Shown: positions 47,529 to 58,440 of the stretch, one piece after another
Numbering within the stretch: position 1 is the stretch's first letter
Layout of the letters: each line of letters starts with the position of its first letter
NCBI RefSeq assembly: GCF_001651875.1
Contig: NZ_LNQB01000072.1
Span: 186,001 to 250,000, forward strand
DNA length: 64,000 bases
Direction of reading: 5' to 3'
Source of the DNA: Sinorhizobium saheli
Lineage (GTDB): Bacteria > Pseudomonadota > Alphaproteobacteria > Rhizobiales > Rhizobiaceae
Program-made: the position numbers and the translations under genes
The notes under the pieces: generated by a model
Database searches by the model: none
The model's input: the letters and a program-made list of their open reading frames with translations, nothing else
What the model was told of the DNA's origin: nothing

Positions 47529-48419
47529 TCACACTCCAAACGCGAAAATCACCCCTTGACCCGGCGCTTCCGGGACAATGAGGCGTCCGCCCATTTCTGC
47601 AAATTCAATGTCGTTCTGCGCAAACAGCGCGCGTGTCGCTTCGAGGTCCGCGACGCGGAACACCACCGCGCGGCCGCGCAATCCTCGTTCGGCGCCGCCG
47701 ACCGGGCGGCCGAAAAAGGCCTCCATGCCGGCGGGGTTCAGGACGGAGACCTTGGCGCTGCCGGCCCGGATGTCCATGCCGAAGGAATGGGCCGAGACCT
47801 GGCGCTCGTCGACGCTCTCCTGCAGCAGATACTGGAAATCCGTCGGGTTCTGTTCCGAAAGCACGACCTCGGAAATGCCGAGCACGCCGTTTTCATGGCG
47901 ACGCAGCGCCGTGCTTTCGACCGGCAGCGCGCGCAGGCGCTGGCAGCTGAAGAGAAAGAAGTCCGGCGAGCGCAGGTCGGCGGCGAAAGCGAGCCTGAAG
48001 GAACCGAGGCCCTCGCGCCCGTCGGGCAGGCGCATCGGCCGGGAGAACTCCAGCATCTCGCCACCGGAGATGCCGCGCGACCGGAAGCGAATATGATCCT
48101 CGGCAGCATCCGGCGTCCCGAGCACGACCGCCGACAGGCCTTCCGGCCCCTGGCGGAAACGAAACGCCTGATCGCGCGCGACGAAGACGTTGCCGTCAAG
48201 GGCCGCGGCCTCGCACTCCTCGCGCGAGGCGACGGCGAGCGGTTCCAGATAGGTGTTGTCCGAGAAGAAGACGCAGGCGTTCTCGGTGCCGAAGGGGTGG
48301 CGCGCGTCGTCCGCAACCGTGAAACCGAGGTCCGCGAGACGCCGCCTCGCCCGCGCGAGATCGGCCACCGGCAGCACGAGATGATCGAGCGGGCGGGCGG
48401 TTCGCGTGGATGAACTCAT
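47529..48419 (-). CDS. VOC-family (glyoxalase-like) protein
   Basis: A 296-residue protein beginning DHLVLPVADLARARRRLADLGF, a VOC metal-binding first strand. The second half repeats the fold (GISEVVLSEQNPTDFQYLL; GRAVVFRVADLEATRALF). It resembles the Glyoxalase_3/two-domain VOC proteins. Start ATG 48419 (MSSSTRTARP). It is 3 bases upstream of kdsA. Metal and substrate not assignable. Confidence 0.85.
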   Translation of the reverse strand: MSSSTRTARPLDHLVLPVADLARARRRLADLGFTVADDARHPFGTENACVFFSDNTYLEPLAVASREECEAAALDGNVFVARDQAFRFRQGPEGLSAVVLGTPDAAEDHIRFRSRGISGGEMLEFSRPMRLPDGREGLGSFRLAFAADLRSPDFFLFSCQRLRALPVESTALRRHENGVLGISEVVLSEQNPTDFQYLLQESVDERQVSAHSFGMDIRAGSAKVSVLNPAGMEAFFGRPVGGAERGLRGRAVVFRVADLEATRALFAQNDIEFAEMGGRLIVPEAPGQGVIFAFGV

Positions 48420-48519
48420 GGCGGTTTCCCTGATGACCGATTTGCCGCTGTTTGCAACTTTTGACCGCCGATTGCAAGCGCGGCGGTCCGCAGGGACGAT
48501 CAAGATGGGGAGCGTGCGT

Positions 48520-48566
48520 CTTGCCAATCTCCCCCTTGTGGGCCCACAGGGAGGGAGATCGGCAAG
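48520..48566. repeat. Long intergenic palindrome between pyrG and the VOC gene
   Basis: CTTGCC-ATCTCCC and TGTGGGCCCACA with matching right arm GGGAGGGAGAT-GGCAAG: a 47-base imperfect palindrome with a few mismatches, about 90 bases past the pyrG stop. It may act as a mobile-like repeat or as a pyrG transcript end. Confidence 0.7.
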
Positions 48567-48653
48567 GCTCATGCTCCCGGCTAGCTCACCGCGGCATCGG
48601 TCAAGATCTTCGCCGAAGCTGAAGCAGTATCGGAGTCTTCCCGTCCGAACGCC

Positions 48654-50429
<1,776 letters not shown>

Positions 50430-50918
50430 TTACTGGCCGCTCGGAACTTGCGATCCCGTATTGCCGTTGGCGCCCGGCGCCGGAGCGGCGGGAGCCGGAG
50501 CGGCGGGTGCAGCGCCTGCCGGCGCCTGCGGCGCGGTCGCGCCACCTGCCGGAGCGGCATTGTTTGCGCCGTTGCCCGGAGCGGGCGCCTGCTGGGTGTT
50601 GCCGCCGGCCGGCGCGGTCTGGCCGCCGCCGAGCGAATCAAGCACGCCGCCGCTCGAGCCCGTGCCTGGAATGCGCTCGAGGATATCGGTCGCCTGCGGC
50701 TCGTAGCGCGACAGGATGCCCATGGCCAGCGCCAGGGCAAAGAAGAGGAAGGCGAGGACGGCGGTCGTGCGGGTCAGCGCATTGGCCGTGCCGCGCGCGG
50801 ACATGAAGCCCGAGCCGCCGCCGATGCCGAGACCACCGCCTTCGGAACGCTGAATGAGAACGACGCCGATCAGGGCGACGACCACCATGAGATAGATGAC
50901 GAGTAGTACGGTCTGCAT
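50430..50918 (-). CDS. secG: Preprotein translocase subunit SecG
   Basis: A 162-residue SecYEG accessory subunit. It has two membrane helices (VLLVIYLMVVVALIGVVLI; TTAVLAFLFFALALAMGIL) around the conserved GGGLGIGGGSGFMSARGTAN. The C-terminal 75 residues are an Ala/Pro/Gly-rich tail, which is variable in alphaproteobacteria. Start ATG 50918. It follows tpiA by 135 bases. Confidence 0.93.
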   Translation of the reverse strand: MQTVLLVIYLMVVVALIGVVLIQRSEGGGLGIGGGSGFMSARGTANALTRTTAVLAFLFFALALAMGILSRYEPQATDILERIPGTGSSGGVLDSLGGGQTAPAGGNTQQAPAPGNGANNAAPAGGATAPQAPAGAAPAAPAPAAPAPGANGNTGSQVPSGQ

Positions 50919-51053
50919 CAGCTTCCAGTCCTGCCCTCTTCGGGCATGCGAATCGAATGATCGCGGGCCCTGCAAGGGGCCGCGCGCAAATTTGGCGCCT
51001 CTTTATACCAAGCTGCCGGCTATTCCAAGCCCCCGCCAGGTCTGCCCAAACGA

Positions 51054-51824
51054 TCAGGCCGTCAATTCCTCGTAGGCCCTGTAAATGGCGAGGAAATCGT
51101 CGGCTTTCAAGCTCGCGCCGCCGATCAGCGCGCCGTCCACATTGGCGACGCCCATCAGTTCCCTGGCGTTGGAGGGCTTGACCGAGCCGCCATAGAGGAT
51201 GCGCATCTTGCCGCCCTCGGCGCCGACGCGGGCGACGAGTTCGCGGCGCATGAAGGCGTGCGCCTCCTCGACGTCGGCGACCGTCGGCGTGAGGCCCGTG
51301 CCGATCGCCCAGACCGGCTCGTAGGCAATCACGGTGTTTTCCGCCGTCGCCCCGTCCGGCAGGCTTTCGGCGAGCTGGCGCTTTAGGACGTCGAGGGTCT
51401 TGCCGCCCTTCCGCTCGGCCTCGGTCTCACCGATGCAGACGATCGCGACGAGATCGGCGGCGTGTGCAGCCTCCGCCTTGGCCCGCACCAGCGCGTCGCT
51501 CTCGCCATGATCGGTGCGGCGTTCCGAATGGCCGACGATCACATGCGTGCCGAAGCAATCGGCGATCATCTCGGCCGAGACATCGCCGGTATGGGCGCCC
51601 GATTGCTTCTGGTGGCAATCCTGTGCGCCGATCATCAGCGGGCTGTCGTCACAGAGCGCAGTGGCCACATAAAGCAGGGTCGCCGGCGGGCAGATCAGCG
51701 TCTCCACCTTGCTCGAGAGATCGCCCTTGACGCCCTCGGCCATCGCCTTGATCTGGTCCAGAGATGCACGCGTTCCATTCATCTTCCAGTTGCCGGCAAC
51801 GAGCGGTCGAATATCGGGCGTCAT
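51054..51824 (-). CDS. tpiA: Triosephosphate isomerase
   Basis: A 256-residue TIM-barrel enzyme interconverting dihydroxyacetone phosphate and glyceraldehyde-3-phosphate. It has [12 protein letters not shown] (catalytic Lys), [14 protein letters not shown] (catalytic His), the loop-6 region [11 protein letters not shown] (catalytic Glu) and [12 protein letters not shown]. Start ATG 51824. It heads tpiA-secG-pyrG. A terminator-like structure lies 60 bases upstream. Confidence 0.97.
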   Translation of the reverse strand: MTPDIRPLVAGNWKMNGTRASLDQIKAMAEGVKGDLSSKVETLICPPATLLYVATALCDDSPLMIGAQDCHQKQSGAHTGDVSAEMIADCFGTHVIVGHSERRTDHGESDALVRAKAEAAHAADLVAIVCIGETEAERKGGKTLDVLKRQLAESLPDGATAENTVIAYEPVWAIGTGLTPTVADVEEAHAFMRRELVARVGAEGGKMRILYGGSVKPSNARELMGVANVDGALIGGASLKADDFLAIYRAYEELTA

Positions 51825-51884
51825 GAAACTTCCTCCAGATCAGGTCTTCCTCTTCGCCAGAGCGGCCTAGCAAATCGCTCGCGC

Positions 51885-51926
51885 AAAAAAAAGCACCCGA
51901 GCCGATTATTCCGCCCGACGCGGCTC
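51885..51926 (-). terminator. Orphan intrinsic terminator upstream of tpiA
   Basis: GAGCCG/CGGCTC arms (51899-51904 with 51921-51926), weakly extended, followed on the minus strand by GGGTGC and eight T (51885-51892). No minus-strand gene is annotated upstream of it. Confidence 0.5.
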
Positions 51927-52045
51927 CCCGACCCGGCTGCCGGAACCGACCGGGGTCGAGGACGGCGAATAAAAGCAGCGCTTCAGGCGTCTCATAGCGG
52001 CGACGCGCATTGCCGGGAGAGCCCTCTTCGGCACCGGAGAACGCC

Positions 52046-52666
52046 ATGCTGCGCAACAGCAGGAGCGAGTTTGGATCGGCGACGATCGTTCTGCACTGGA
52101 CGATCGCCGCGCTGATCCTGGGCCTGACCCTCATCGGCTTCGTCATGCGGCGGACCGATATCGATCCGGCTCTGCAGTTTTCCCTCTACCAATGGCACAA
52201 ATCCTTCGGCTTCACGGCGCTGGGGCTCGCCACTCTGCGCACCGCCTGGTGGCTCGTCGAACGCAGTCCGGCGCCGCCCCCGGGCCTTGGTGCGCTCGAG
52301 CACATCGCGGCCCGTATGGCGCATGGGGCACTCATCGTTCTCGCCCTTGCCGTGCCGCTCGCCGGCTGGGCGGTCGCATCCGCCTCGACGCTGGATATCC
52401 CGAGCTTCTATTTCAATGCCGTCGTCATCCCGCATCTGCCGCTTGCGAAATCGGAAGCCTCGGAAGCGTTCTGGGCCTTCGTCCACGCGCTCCTCGGCTA
52501 TGTCACGCTCGGTCTGGTCGCGATCCACGCGGCGGCGGCGCTCTACCATCATTTCATCCGGCGCGACGCGGTGCTCGTGCGCATGCTTGGCTTCGGCACC
52601 CGGTCGCATCACTTAAGGACACCCGATGCCGAAGAGAACGACGACCCCATCGTCGAAAGGAAATGA
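52046..52666 (+). CDS. Cytochrome b561 family protein
   Basis: A 206-residue integral membrane b-type cytochrome with four hydrophobic helices and conserved histidines (IVLHWTIAALIL; YQWHKSFGF; MAHGALIVLALAVPLAGW; VHALLGYVTLGLVAIHAAAALYHHF). Such proteins pass electrons between ubiquinol and periplasmic acceptors. Start ATG 52046 (MLRNSRSEFG); an upstream in-frame ATG at 52010 is possible. It ends 3 bases before a YceI gene, a frequent pairing. Confidence 0.9.
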   Translation: MLRNSRSEFGSATIVLHWTIAALILGLTLIGFVMRRTDIDPALQFSLYQWHKSFGFTALGLATLRTAWWLVERSPAPPPGLGALEHIAARMAHGALIVLALAVPLAGWAVASASTLDIPSFYFNAVVIPHLPLAKSEASEAFWAFVHALLGYVTLGLVAIHAAAALYHHFIRRDAVLVRMLGFGTRSHHLRTPDAEENDDPIVERK

Positions 52667-52669
52667 CCC

Positions 52670-53269
52670 ATGACGATCCCGCGCAGGCAGGCCTTGAAAG
52701 CGATCGCGTCTCTGGCGCTTCTTGCCATGACGGCAGCGCCGGCAGCAGGCGCAAGGCCGCCGTCACTCACGGAGGCGGCCGGCACCTATCGCGTCGCCGG
52801 TTCTTCCGTCATCCATTTCACTGTCCCGCAGGCCGGCGGCGGCAGCGGTCTTGCCGGCGACTTCGGGAAGTTTTCCGGCCGGTTCCGGATCGACGGCAAC
52901 AACATCGAACAGTCCTCGGTGGAGTTCACGCTCTACCCTGAGAGTGTGAGATCGCGCGAACGGCGGATCGAGAACTTCCTGCGCTCCAGCGCCGTCTTCG
53001 ACACCGCAAATTTCAAGACGATCACTTTCCGCTCGACCATTGTCAGGCAGACCGGGCCCGATACGGCGACGGTGGAAGGCACGCTGACGGCGCGTGGCAA
53101 ATCCCGCAAGGAGCGGTTCGAGGTCACGCTCACCGACTGGAACCGGCGCTCGATCGCCTTCACGATCCGCGGCAGCATCCGACGCGCTCCCTACGGCATG
53201 GATGTCGGAACGCCGATCTACTCCAACGTGGTCCAGTTCGACATGAAAATCAGAGGGCAGCGGCGCTGA
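52670..53269 (+). CDS. YceI family periplasmic protein
   Basis: A 199-residue secreted lipocalin-like protein. An N-terminal signal with RRQALKAIASLALLAMTAAPAAG is followed by the YceI fold (VAGSSVIHFTVPQAGG; GRFRIDGNNIEQSSVEFTL). YceI proteins bind isoprenoid lipids and are often coupled to cytochrome b561. It starts 3 bases after the cytochrome gene. Confidence 0.9.
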   Translation: MTIPRRQALKAIASLALLAMTAAPAAGARPPSLTEAAGTYRVAGSSVIHFTVPQAGGGSGLAGDFGKFSGRFRIDGNNIEQSSVEFTLYPESVRSRERRIENFLRSSAVFDTANFKTITFRSTIVRQTGPDTATVEGTLTARGKSRKERFEVTLTDWNRRSIAFTIRGSIRRAPYGMDVGTPIYSNVVQFDMKIRGQRR

Positions 53270-53290
53270 GGTGTGAGAGCGGGCTGCGCT

Positions 53291-53317
53291 CCCATTCCAC
53301 CCAACTGCAAAATGCTA
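53291..53317. repeat. Degenerate fragment of the AGAGC...GCTCT repeat
   Basis: ATTCCACCCAACTGCAAAAT followed by GCTA matches the 3' end of the repeats at 61151 and 63550. It sits between the converging YceI and oxidase genes. Confidence 0.55.
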
Positions 53318-53333
53318 CGAGCGGCGCGGAAGA

Positions 53334-54635
53334 TCACGCGCCGAGCGCCAGCGCCGTGCGCCGCCAGAAGTCCGAGACAATCGCCGGATCGCGCAAGGCC
53401 TCGAGTTTTCTCCATTCAGGGAAGGACGCCTCGAAGACCTTTGGGCTCATACGAAGATCGCTGGATGAATTGACCGCGCCGCCGGCCGCAACGACGATGC
53501 CGTCGAGCGCGTCCAGCAGCTTGACGGTCGGTTCGCCCTGATCGGCAAGGTCCAATGTCAGGCTGAAGCCGGGCCGGGGAAAAGAAAGAAGGCCGCGGGA
53601 GGCGACGTCGCCGAAACGCTGCAATCTCGTCAGGACGCAAGCATGCCCGGCGCGACGGGTGGCCTCCAGCAGGCGGGCGGTGGTCTCCGGTGCATCGGCC
53701 GCGGGGTAGACGCTCCCGTGCCGGCAGATGCCGCGCCGGCCATAGAGCCCGTTCCACCCGCTGAGCGCATCGAACGGATGGAACCAGGACGTCCATTTTT
53801 CGGTCGACACGGTTTCGCCCGGGCTCTGCGTGCGAAAGCGGTATTCGTTCAGCGCCTTCAGGGTCGCGCTGTTGAAAAGGCCCGAGGGAGAGAAGGGCAA
53901 GGCAAGCTTCAGCCTCTTCGGAATGTCCGGGTACTCGCAGGCGCCATCCGCATGGTCGGCCGCCCAGAGCACGCCCCTCCCCGCCCGCCGACCGGTCGCG
54001 AGTTGGTCGATCCAGGCGAAGGCATATTCGTGCTCGTCGCCGGCGCTCTCCGCGAGCGCGAAATACCGGTCGAGACTGTCGAACCGGATCGCGTGCCGCT
54101 GCACGTGCGGCGACGGCACCTTCATCAGCCGAAGCTCGGCGTCGAGGATGAGGCCGGTCAGGCCCAGGCCGCCGATCGTGGCGGCAAAAAGCCCGGCATT
54201 CTCGTCAGGCGAGCAGACCAGGCGCTCCCCGGTCGAACGCAGCAGGGTCAGGCGCCGGACGTGATTGCCGAAGGAGCCGCGCGCATGCTGATTGCCGCCA
54301 TGGATATCGCTGGCGACCGCGCCTCCGACCGTGGCGAAGCCCGACGCCGCCGTGACCGGCAGAAAGAAACGGTGCGGTATGGCGCGCAGGAGAATGTCGT
54401 GAAGCGTGACGCCTGCCTCGCAGGACATCACTCCGGTTCCGGGATCGAAGGCGAGGATGCGGTTGTGCCTACCGCCTTCGATGAGCGTTCCCCGATCGTT
54501 GCGGCAGGCGTCGCCGCCGCTCAGGCCGCTGCCGACGGGCAGAAAAGCCATCGGCTCGATCGAGCCGATTCGGTCCTCGTAGTCATCCGGCGAGATGGCC
54601 CGCCCCGGCCGACGCTCGAACTCGTCCATGCTCAT
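53334..54635 (-). CDS. FAD-binding oxidase, DprE1-like
   Basis: A 433-residue vanillyl-alcohol-oxidase-type flavoprotein. The FAD_binding_4 part has LIEGGRHNRILAFDPGTGV, PVTAASGFATVGGAVASDIHGG, NQHARGSFGNHV and TIGGLGLTGLI, which resemble decaprenylphosphoryl-ribose oxidase DprE1. The C-terminal D-arabinono-1,4-lactone-oxidase-like domain is present. No signal peptide. No DprE2-type reductase is adjacent, so the substrate (sugar alcohol or polyprenyl sugar) is uncertain. Confidence 0.87.
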   Translation of the reverse strand: MSMDEFERRPGRAISPDDYEDRIGSIEPMAFLPVGSGLSGGDACRNDRGTLIEGGRHNRILAFDPGTGVMSCEAGVTLHDILLRAIPHRFFLPVTAASGFATVGGAVASDIHGGNQHARGSFGNHVRRLTLLRSTGERLVCSPDENAGLFAATIGGLGLTGLILDAELRLMKVPSPHVQRHAIRFDSLDRYFALAESAGDEHEYAFAWIDQLATGRRAGRGVLWAADHADGACEYPDIPKRLKLALPFSPSGLFNSATLKALNEYRFRTQSPGETVSTEKWTSWFHPFDALSGWNGLYGRRGICRHGSVYPAADAPETTARLLEATRRAGHACVLTRLQRFGDVASRGLLSFPRPGFSLTLDLADQGEPTVKLLDALDGIVVAAGGAVNSSSDLRMSPKVFEASFPEWRKLEALRDPAIVSDFWRRTALALGA

Positions 54636-54681
54636 TGTCGTCGTCAGCTCCCATAAGACCCGGCGCGGCAGCGGCCAGCCG

Positions 54682-55560
54682 TCAACGGTCGAGAATCCAG
54701 TTGAGCGCGTCGCGCCAATCGGTCATGCGCACCGGCGTGCCGTGCGAACCCGTCTCGAACAGGACGAAGCGGGCGGGATATCCCTTTGATTTCAGCGCAC
54801 GATAGAGCGCGACCTGGGTCTCCGCCGGATAGACGCTGTCGCGGCTGCCGTGGCTGAAGAACACGGGCAGCCGTGTCCTGTAAGCGGCGCTCGCCTGAAA
54901 TTCCGGGTCGGCAACGCCGCCCATGACGATCATGCCGCCGAGCGCCGCCACCGTGGCCTCGTCGCGCGAAATGCCCCAGCAGATGAAACTCCCCATGGAG
55001 GCGCAGGAAAGCACCACCAGCCGGCCGCCGGAACGCTCCGCAGCAAAGCGGATCAGCGCCGAAACATCCGCCACTCCCGCCGCATCGAAGGAGCTGATGC
55101 TCGGCGCATAATAGGTGCCGCCATTGGCGACGGCGAGATTCTTGAGGCGGTTGAAATTGCCGCCGAAGGAGAAGTCGTTGGCGCCGAGGCGCCGGTCGCC
55201 GCCGCGTCCGTGGATGAAGATCACCGTGAAGGCTTGCCCGCGATCGGCGCCGACGCGCGTGACGTCGAGCGGGCGCCCGCCGAGGTCGAGCGTCTCCTTG
55301 ACCTCGGCGCTCCTGACCCCGAGCGATACATAGGCGCGCTTGACGCGCCGCTCGGGGATCTGGTCGCGCGCATTAATGTCGCGCAGTTCCTGGTAGTCGA
55401 CGACACGGAAATCGCCGCCATCCCTCTCCTGAAGCACCTGGCCGTAGGCGAAGAGCGTCTCCTTGTAGGGCCGCAGGGGCTCGGCGCTCGCCGAGGCGGC
55501 GAGCCCGGCGAAAAGAAGCGTGCCGATCAAGCGCCGGACGGAGAAAACAATTGTGGACAT
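54682..55560 (-). CDS. Secreted alpha/beta hydrolase
   Basis: A 292-residue hydrolase with a signal peptide (RRLIGTLLFAGLAASASA). It shows the oxyanion region IFIHGRGGDRRLG, a nucleophile elbow reading CASMGS (first Gly of GxSxG replaced by Cys), an Asp in HGSRDSVYPAETQ and the catalytic His in ETGSHGTPVRM. Start ATG 55560. It lies 46 bases upstream of the oxidase on the same strand. Likely periplasmic; substrate unknown. Confidence 0.85.
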   Translation of the reverse strand: MSTIVFSVRRLIGTLLFAGLAASASAEPLRPYKETLFAYGQVLQERDGGDFRVVDYQELRDINARDQIPERRVKRAYVSLGVRSAEVKETLDLGGRPLDVTRVGADRGQAFTVIFIHGRGGDRRLGANDFSFGGNFNRLKNLAVANGGTYYAPSISSFDAAGVADVSALIRFAAERSGGRLVVLSCASMGSFICWGISRDEATVAALGGMIVMGGVADPEFQASAAYRTRLPVFFSHGSRDSVYPAETQVALYRALKSKGYPARFVLFETGSHGTPVRMTDWRDALNWILDR

Positions 55561-55813
55561 GGATACCCGATCCGCTCTCTCGTTCGGCCCATGCCTTGCC
55601 ATCGACGCGTCCGCTAAGCAACAGTGAAGCCGATATCGGCCGGCTTTAGCGGCGTTTCGCCTCCTTTCCACGCCTGAGATTCGCCTTTTGTTCGCGCTTT
55701 AGGCAAGACTCTGGCAAAATTCCGGTGATTCGCACGGGCGAAAGATGGCGGTGGCGCCGCTGTCTTGCTATGGCCTTGCCGACGACAGACGACAGGAACG
55801 ATCTGAACGCTTC

Positions 55814-57880
55814 ATGGACGACAGCAGCGATCTCTTTTCCGCAACGCCCCCCAAGCCGAAACCGGCGGATGCCGGCGCGCCGCCGCGCAAGCCGCCGGTC
55901 GCGCCTGCCGCTGGCGAAGCGCCGCGGCCTGCGCCGAGGGGCGGCGACGGCAGCGACTACGACGCCTCGGCGATCGAGGTGCTCGAAGGGCTGGAGCCGG
56001 TGCGCCGCCGTCCGGGCATGTATATCGGCGGAACGGACGAGAAGGCGCTGCATCACCTCTTTGCGGAAGTGATCGACAACTCGATGGACGAGGCGGTCGC
56101 CGGGCACGCCAATTTCATCGAAGTGAGCCTCGACGCGGACGGCTTTCTGACGGTGACCGACAACGGCCGCGGTATCCCGGTCGAGAACCATCCGAAATTC
56201 CCGAACAAATCGACCCTCGAAGTGGTGATGACGGTGCTGCATGCCGGCGGCAAGTTCGACGGCAAGGCCTATGAGACCTCGGGCGGACTGCACGGCGTCG
56301 GCGTCTCCGTGGTCAATGCGCTGTCCGACGCGCTCGAGGTCGAGGTCGCGCGCAATCGCAAGCTTTATCGCCAGCGCTTCTCCCGCGGCATTCCTCAGGG
56401 CGGGCTCGAGGAACTCGGCGAAGTCCACAATCGCCGCGGTACCAGGGTCCGCTTCCATCCCGACCCGCAGATCTTCGGCCCGCATGCGCATTTCGAGCCG
56501 GCGCGGCTCTTCCGCATGGCCCGCTCCAAGGCCTATCTCTTCGGCGGCGTCGAAATCCGCTGGTCCTGCGATCCGTCGCTCCTGCCGGAAGGCTCGGAAA
56601 TTCCCGACAGGGCCGTCTTCCATTTCCCGGGTGGACTCAAGGACTACCTCGCCGCCACGCTCGGCAAGGAATTCACGGTCACCCGCGAGATCTTTGCCGG
56701 CAAGTCGGAAAAATCCGGCGGCCATGGGTCGCTCGAATGGGCCGTCACCTGGTACGGCGGCGACCAGCAGATCCATTCCTACTGCAATACCATCCCGACG
56801 CCGGAGGGCGGAACCCACGAGGCGGGCTTCCGCATCGCCCTGACCAAGGGACTCAAGAACTACGCCGAGCTCACGCAGAACAAGCGGGCCGCGATCATTA
56901 CGACGGACGACGTGATGATCTCGGCGGCGGGCATGCTGTCGGTCTTCATCCGGGAACCGGAATTCGTCGGCCAGACGAAGGACAAGCTCGCGACCGTCGA
57001 GGCCCAGCGCATCGTCGAGAACGCGCTGCGCGATCCCTTCGACCACTATCTCGCCGACAACCCGGCCGAGGCGGCGAAGCTTCTCGACTGGGTGATCGAG
57101 CGCGCCGAGGAGCGCGTCCGCCGGCGCAAGGAAAAGGAAGTCAACCGCAAGACCGCGGTGCGCAAGCTGCGCCTGCCGGGCAAGCTCGCCGACTGCGCGC
57201 AGAATACGGCGGAAGGCGCGGAACTCTTCATCGTCGAAGGCGATTCGGCCGGCGGTTCGGCCAAGCAGGCGCGCAACCGCGCCAACCAGGCGATCCTGCC
57301 CTTGCGCGGCAAGATCCTGAACGTCGCCAGCGCCGGACGAGAGAAGCTCGGCGCAAACCAGCAGATCGCCGACCTCGTCCAGGCGCTCGGCTGCGGCACG
57401 CGATCGAAATACCGCGAAGAGGACCTGCGTTACGAGCGCGTGATCATCATGACAGACGCCGACGTCGACGGCGCCCATATCGCCTCGCTCTTGATCACCT
57501 TCTTCTACCAGGAGATGCCGGAACTCATCCGCGGCGGCCATCTCTATCTCGCCGTGCCGCCGCTTTACCGCCTGAGCCAGGGCGCGAAGACGCTCTATGC
57601 CCGCGACGACGCACATCGCGAGGAACTGATGCGCACCGAGTTCAGCGGCCGCGGCAAGGTGGAGATCGGCCGCTTCAAGGGCCTCGGCGAGATGCTGCCG
57701 GCGCAGCTCAAGGAAACGACGATGGATCCGGCAAACCGGACGCTGCTCAAGGTCGAGATCGACGATGTCGATTTCGAGGGTACGCGCGAGGCGGTCGACA
57801 GCCTGATGGGAACGAAGGCCGAAGCCCGCTTCCGCTTCATCCAGGAACGCGCCGTGTTTGCGGAGAATCTGGATATTTGA
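55814..57880 (+). CDS. parE: DNA topoisomerase IV subunit B
   Basis: A 688-residue type IIA topoisomerase ATPase subunit for decatenation. The GHKL ATPase has EVIDNSMDEAVAGHA, NGRGIPVENHP and GGLHGVGVSVVNALSD. The TOPRIM domain has VEGDSAGGSAKQARNR and ITDADVDGAHI-type MTDADVDGAHIASLL. About 688 residues is the ParE size; GyrB in these organisms exceeds 800. A Pro/Ala-rich 45-residue N-terminal extension precedes the ATPase. Start ATG 55814. Confidence 0.95.
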   Translation: MDDSSDLFSATPPKPKPADAGAPPRKPPVAPAAGEAPRPAPRGGDGSDYDASAIEVLEGLEPVRRRPGMYIGGTDEKALHHLFAEVIDNSMDEAVAGHANFIEVSLDADGFLTVTDNGRGIPVENHPKFPNKSTLEVVMTVLHAGGKFDGKAYETSGGLHGVGVSVVNALSDALEVEVARNRKLYRQRFSRGIPQGGLEELGEVHNRRGTRVRFHPDPQIFGPHAHFEPARLFRMARSKAYLFGGVEIRWSCDPSLLPEGSEIPDRAVFHFPGGLKDYLAATLGKEFTVTREIFAGKSEKSGGHGSLEWAVTWYGGDQQIHSYCNTIPTPEGGTHEAGFRIALTKGLKNYAELTQNKRAAIITTDDVMISAAGMLSVFIREPEFVGQTKDKLATVEAQRIVENALRDPFDHYLADNPAEAAKLLDWVIERAEERVRRRKEKEVNRKTAVRKLRLPGKLADCAQNTAEGAELFIVEGDSAGGSAKQARNRANQAILPLRGKILNVASAGREKLGANQQIADLVQALGCGTRSKYREEDLRYERVIIMTDADVDGAHIASLLITFFYQEMPELIRGGHLYLAVPPLYRLSQGAKTLYARDDAHREELMRTEFSGRGKVEIGRFKGLGEMLPAQLKETTMDPANRTLLKVEIDDVDFEGTREAVDSLMGTKAEARFRFIQERAVFAENLDI

Positions 57881-57889
57881 TGGGCGGTG

Positions 57890-57953
57890 CCTCGCCGCGA
57901 GTCCCTTCGCCCCGCTTGCGGGGAGAAGGTGGCCGGCAGGCCGATTGAGGGGC
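57890..57953. repeat. RIME-like intergenic palindrome, copy 3
   Basis: GCCGCGAGTCCCTTCGCCCC, GGGGAGAAGG and CCGGCAGGCCGATTGAGG. Same family and orientation as the copy at 45185. It sits between the converging parE and acetyltransferase genes. Confidence 0.75.
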
Positions 57954-57969
57954 AGATCCTCGCTCGACT

Positions 57970-58440
57970 TCAGGCCGCCCGCGCCACCTTTTTCTCCATG
58001 AACAAACTCAGCGGATCCGGCTGATAGCTGCCAAACGGCGTGCGCTCCTGATAGCCGAACGCCTTGTACAGCCCGATCGCCTCCGGCTGGTAGATACCGG
58101 TCTCGAGGCGGGTCGCCGTGAGCCCGAGCGTTTGTGCCTTGGCCTCGACCGCTGCGAGAAGCCGCTTGCCGATCTTCAGCCCCCTCGCCTCCGCGTCCAC
58201 GAACATCCGCTTGATCTCGGCGGTGCCATCGCCGGCTTCGACCAGGGCACAACAACCGACGACCTCACCGTCACGCCGCGCGACGAAGAAGGAGACGCCA
58301 GGTCCCTCGAGGGTCGAGAGATCGACCATATGATTGCTCTCGGCAGGATAAAGCGATGCCGCATAGGCGTCGGAGAGTTCGAGCAGTCGGACGGTGGCCG
58401 CCTGGCGCGGCGGCTCCTCGGCAATTGTTACGACGGTCAT
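57970..58440 (-). CDS. GNAT family N-acetyltransferase
   Basis: A 156-residue acetyltransferase with motif A ARGLKIGKRLLAAVEAKA and motif B GIYQPEAIGLYKAFGYQE. Residues 1-90 carry MVDLSTLEGPGVSFFVAR and DGTAEIKRMFVD. Start ATG 58440. Convergent with parE. Substrate unknown. Confidence 0.87.
   Translation of the reverse strand: MTVVTIAEEPPRQAATVRLLELSDAYAASLYPAESNHMVDLSTLEGPGVSFFVARRDGEVVGCCALVEAGDGTAEIKRMFVDAEARGLKIGKRLLAAVEAKAQTLGLTATRLETGIYQPEAIGLYKAFGYQERTPFGSYQPDPLSLFMEKKVARAA

Noticed and set aside
53643-54656. A 337-residue plus-strand frame opposite the DprE1-like oxidase
   Set aside because: Antisense to a protein with clear FAD motifs; no family resemblance.
55646-58255. An 869-residue minus-strand frame opposite parE
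   Set aside because: Antisense to a clear ParE sequence with GHKL and TOPRIM motifs; composition is Arg/Leu/Asp-rich with no recognisable fold.
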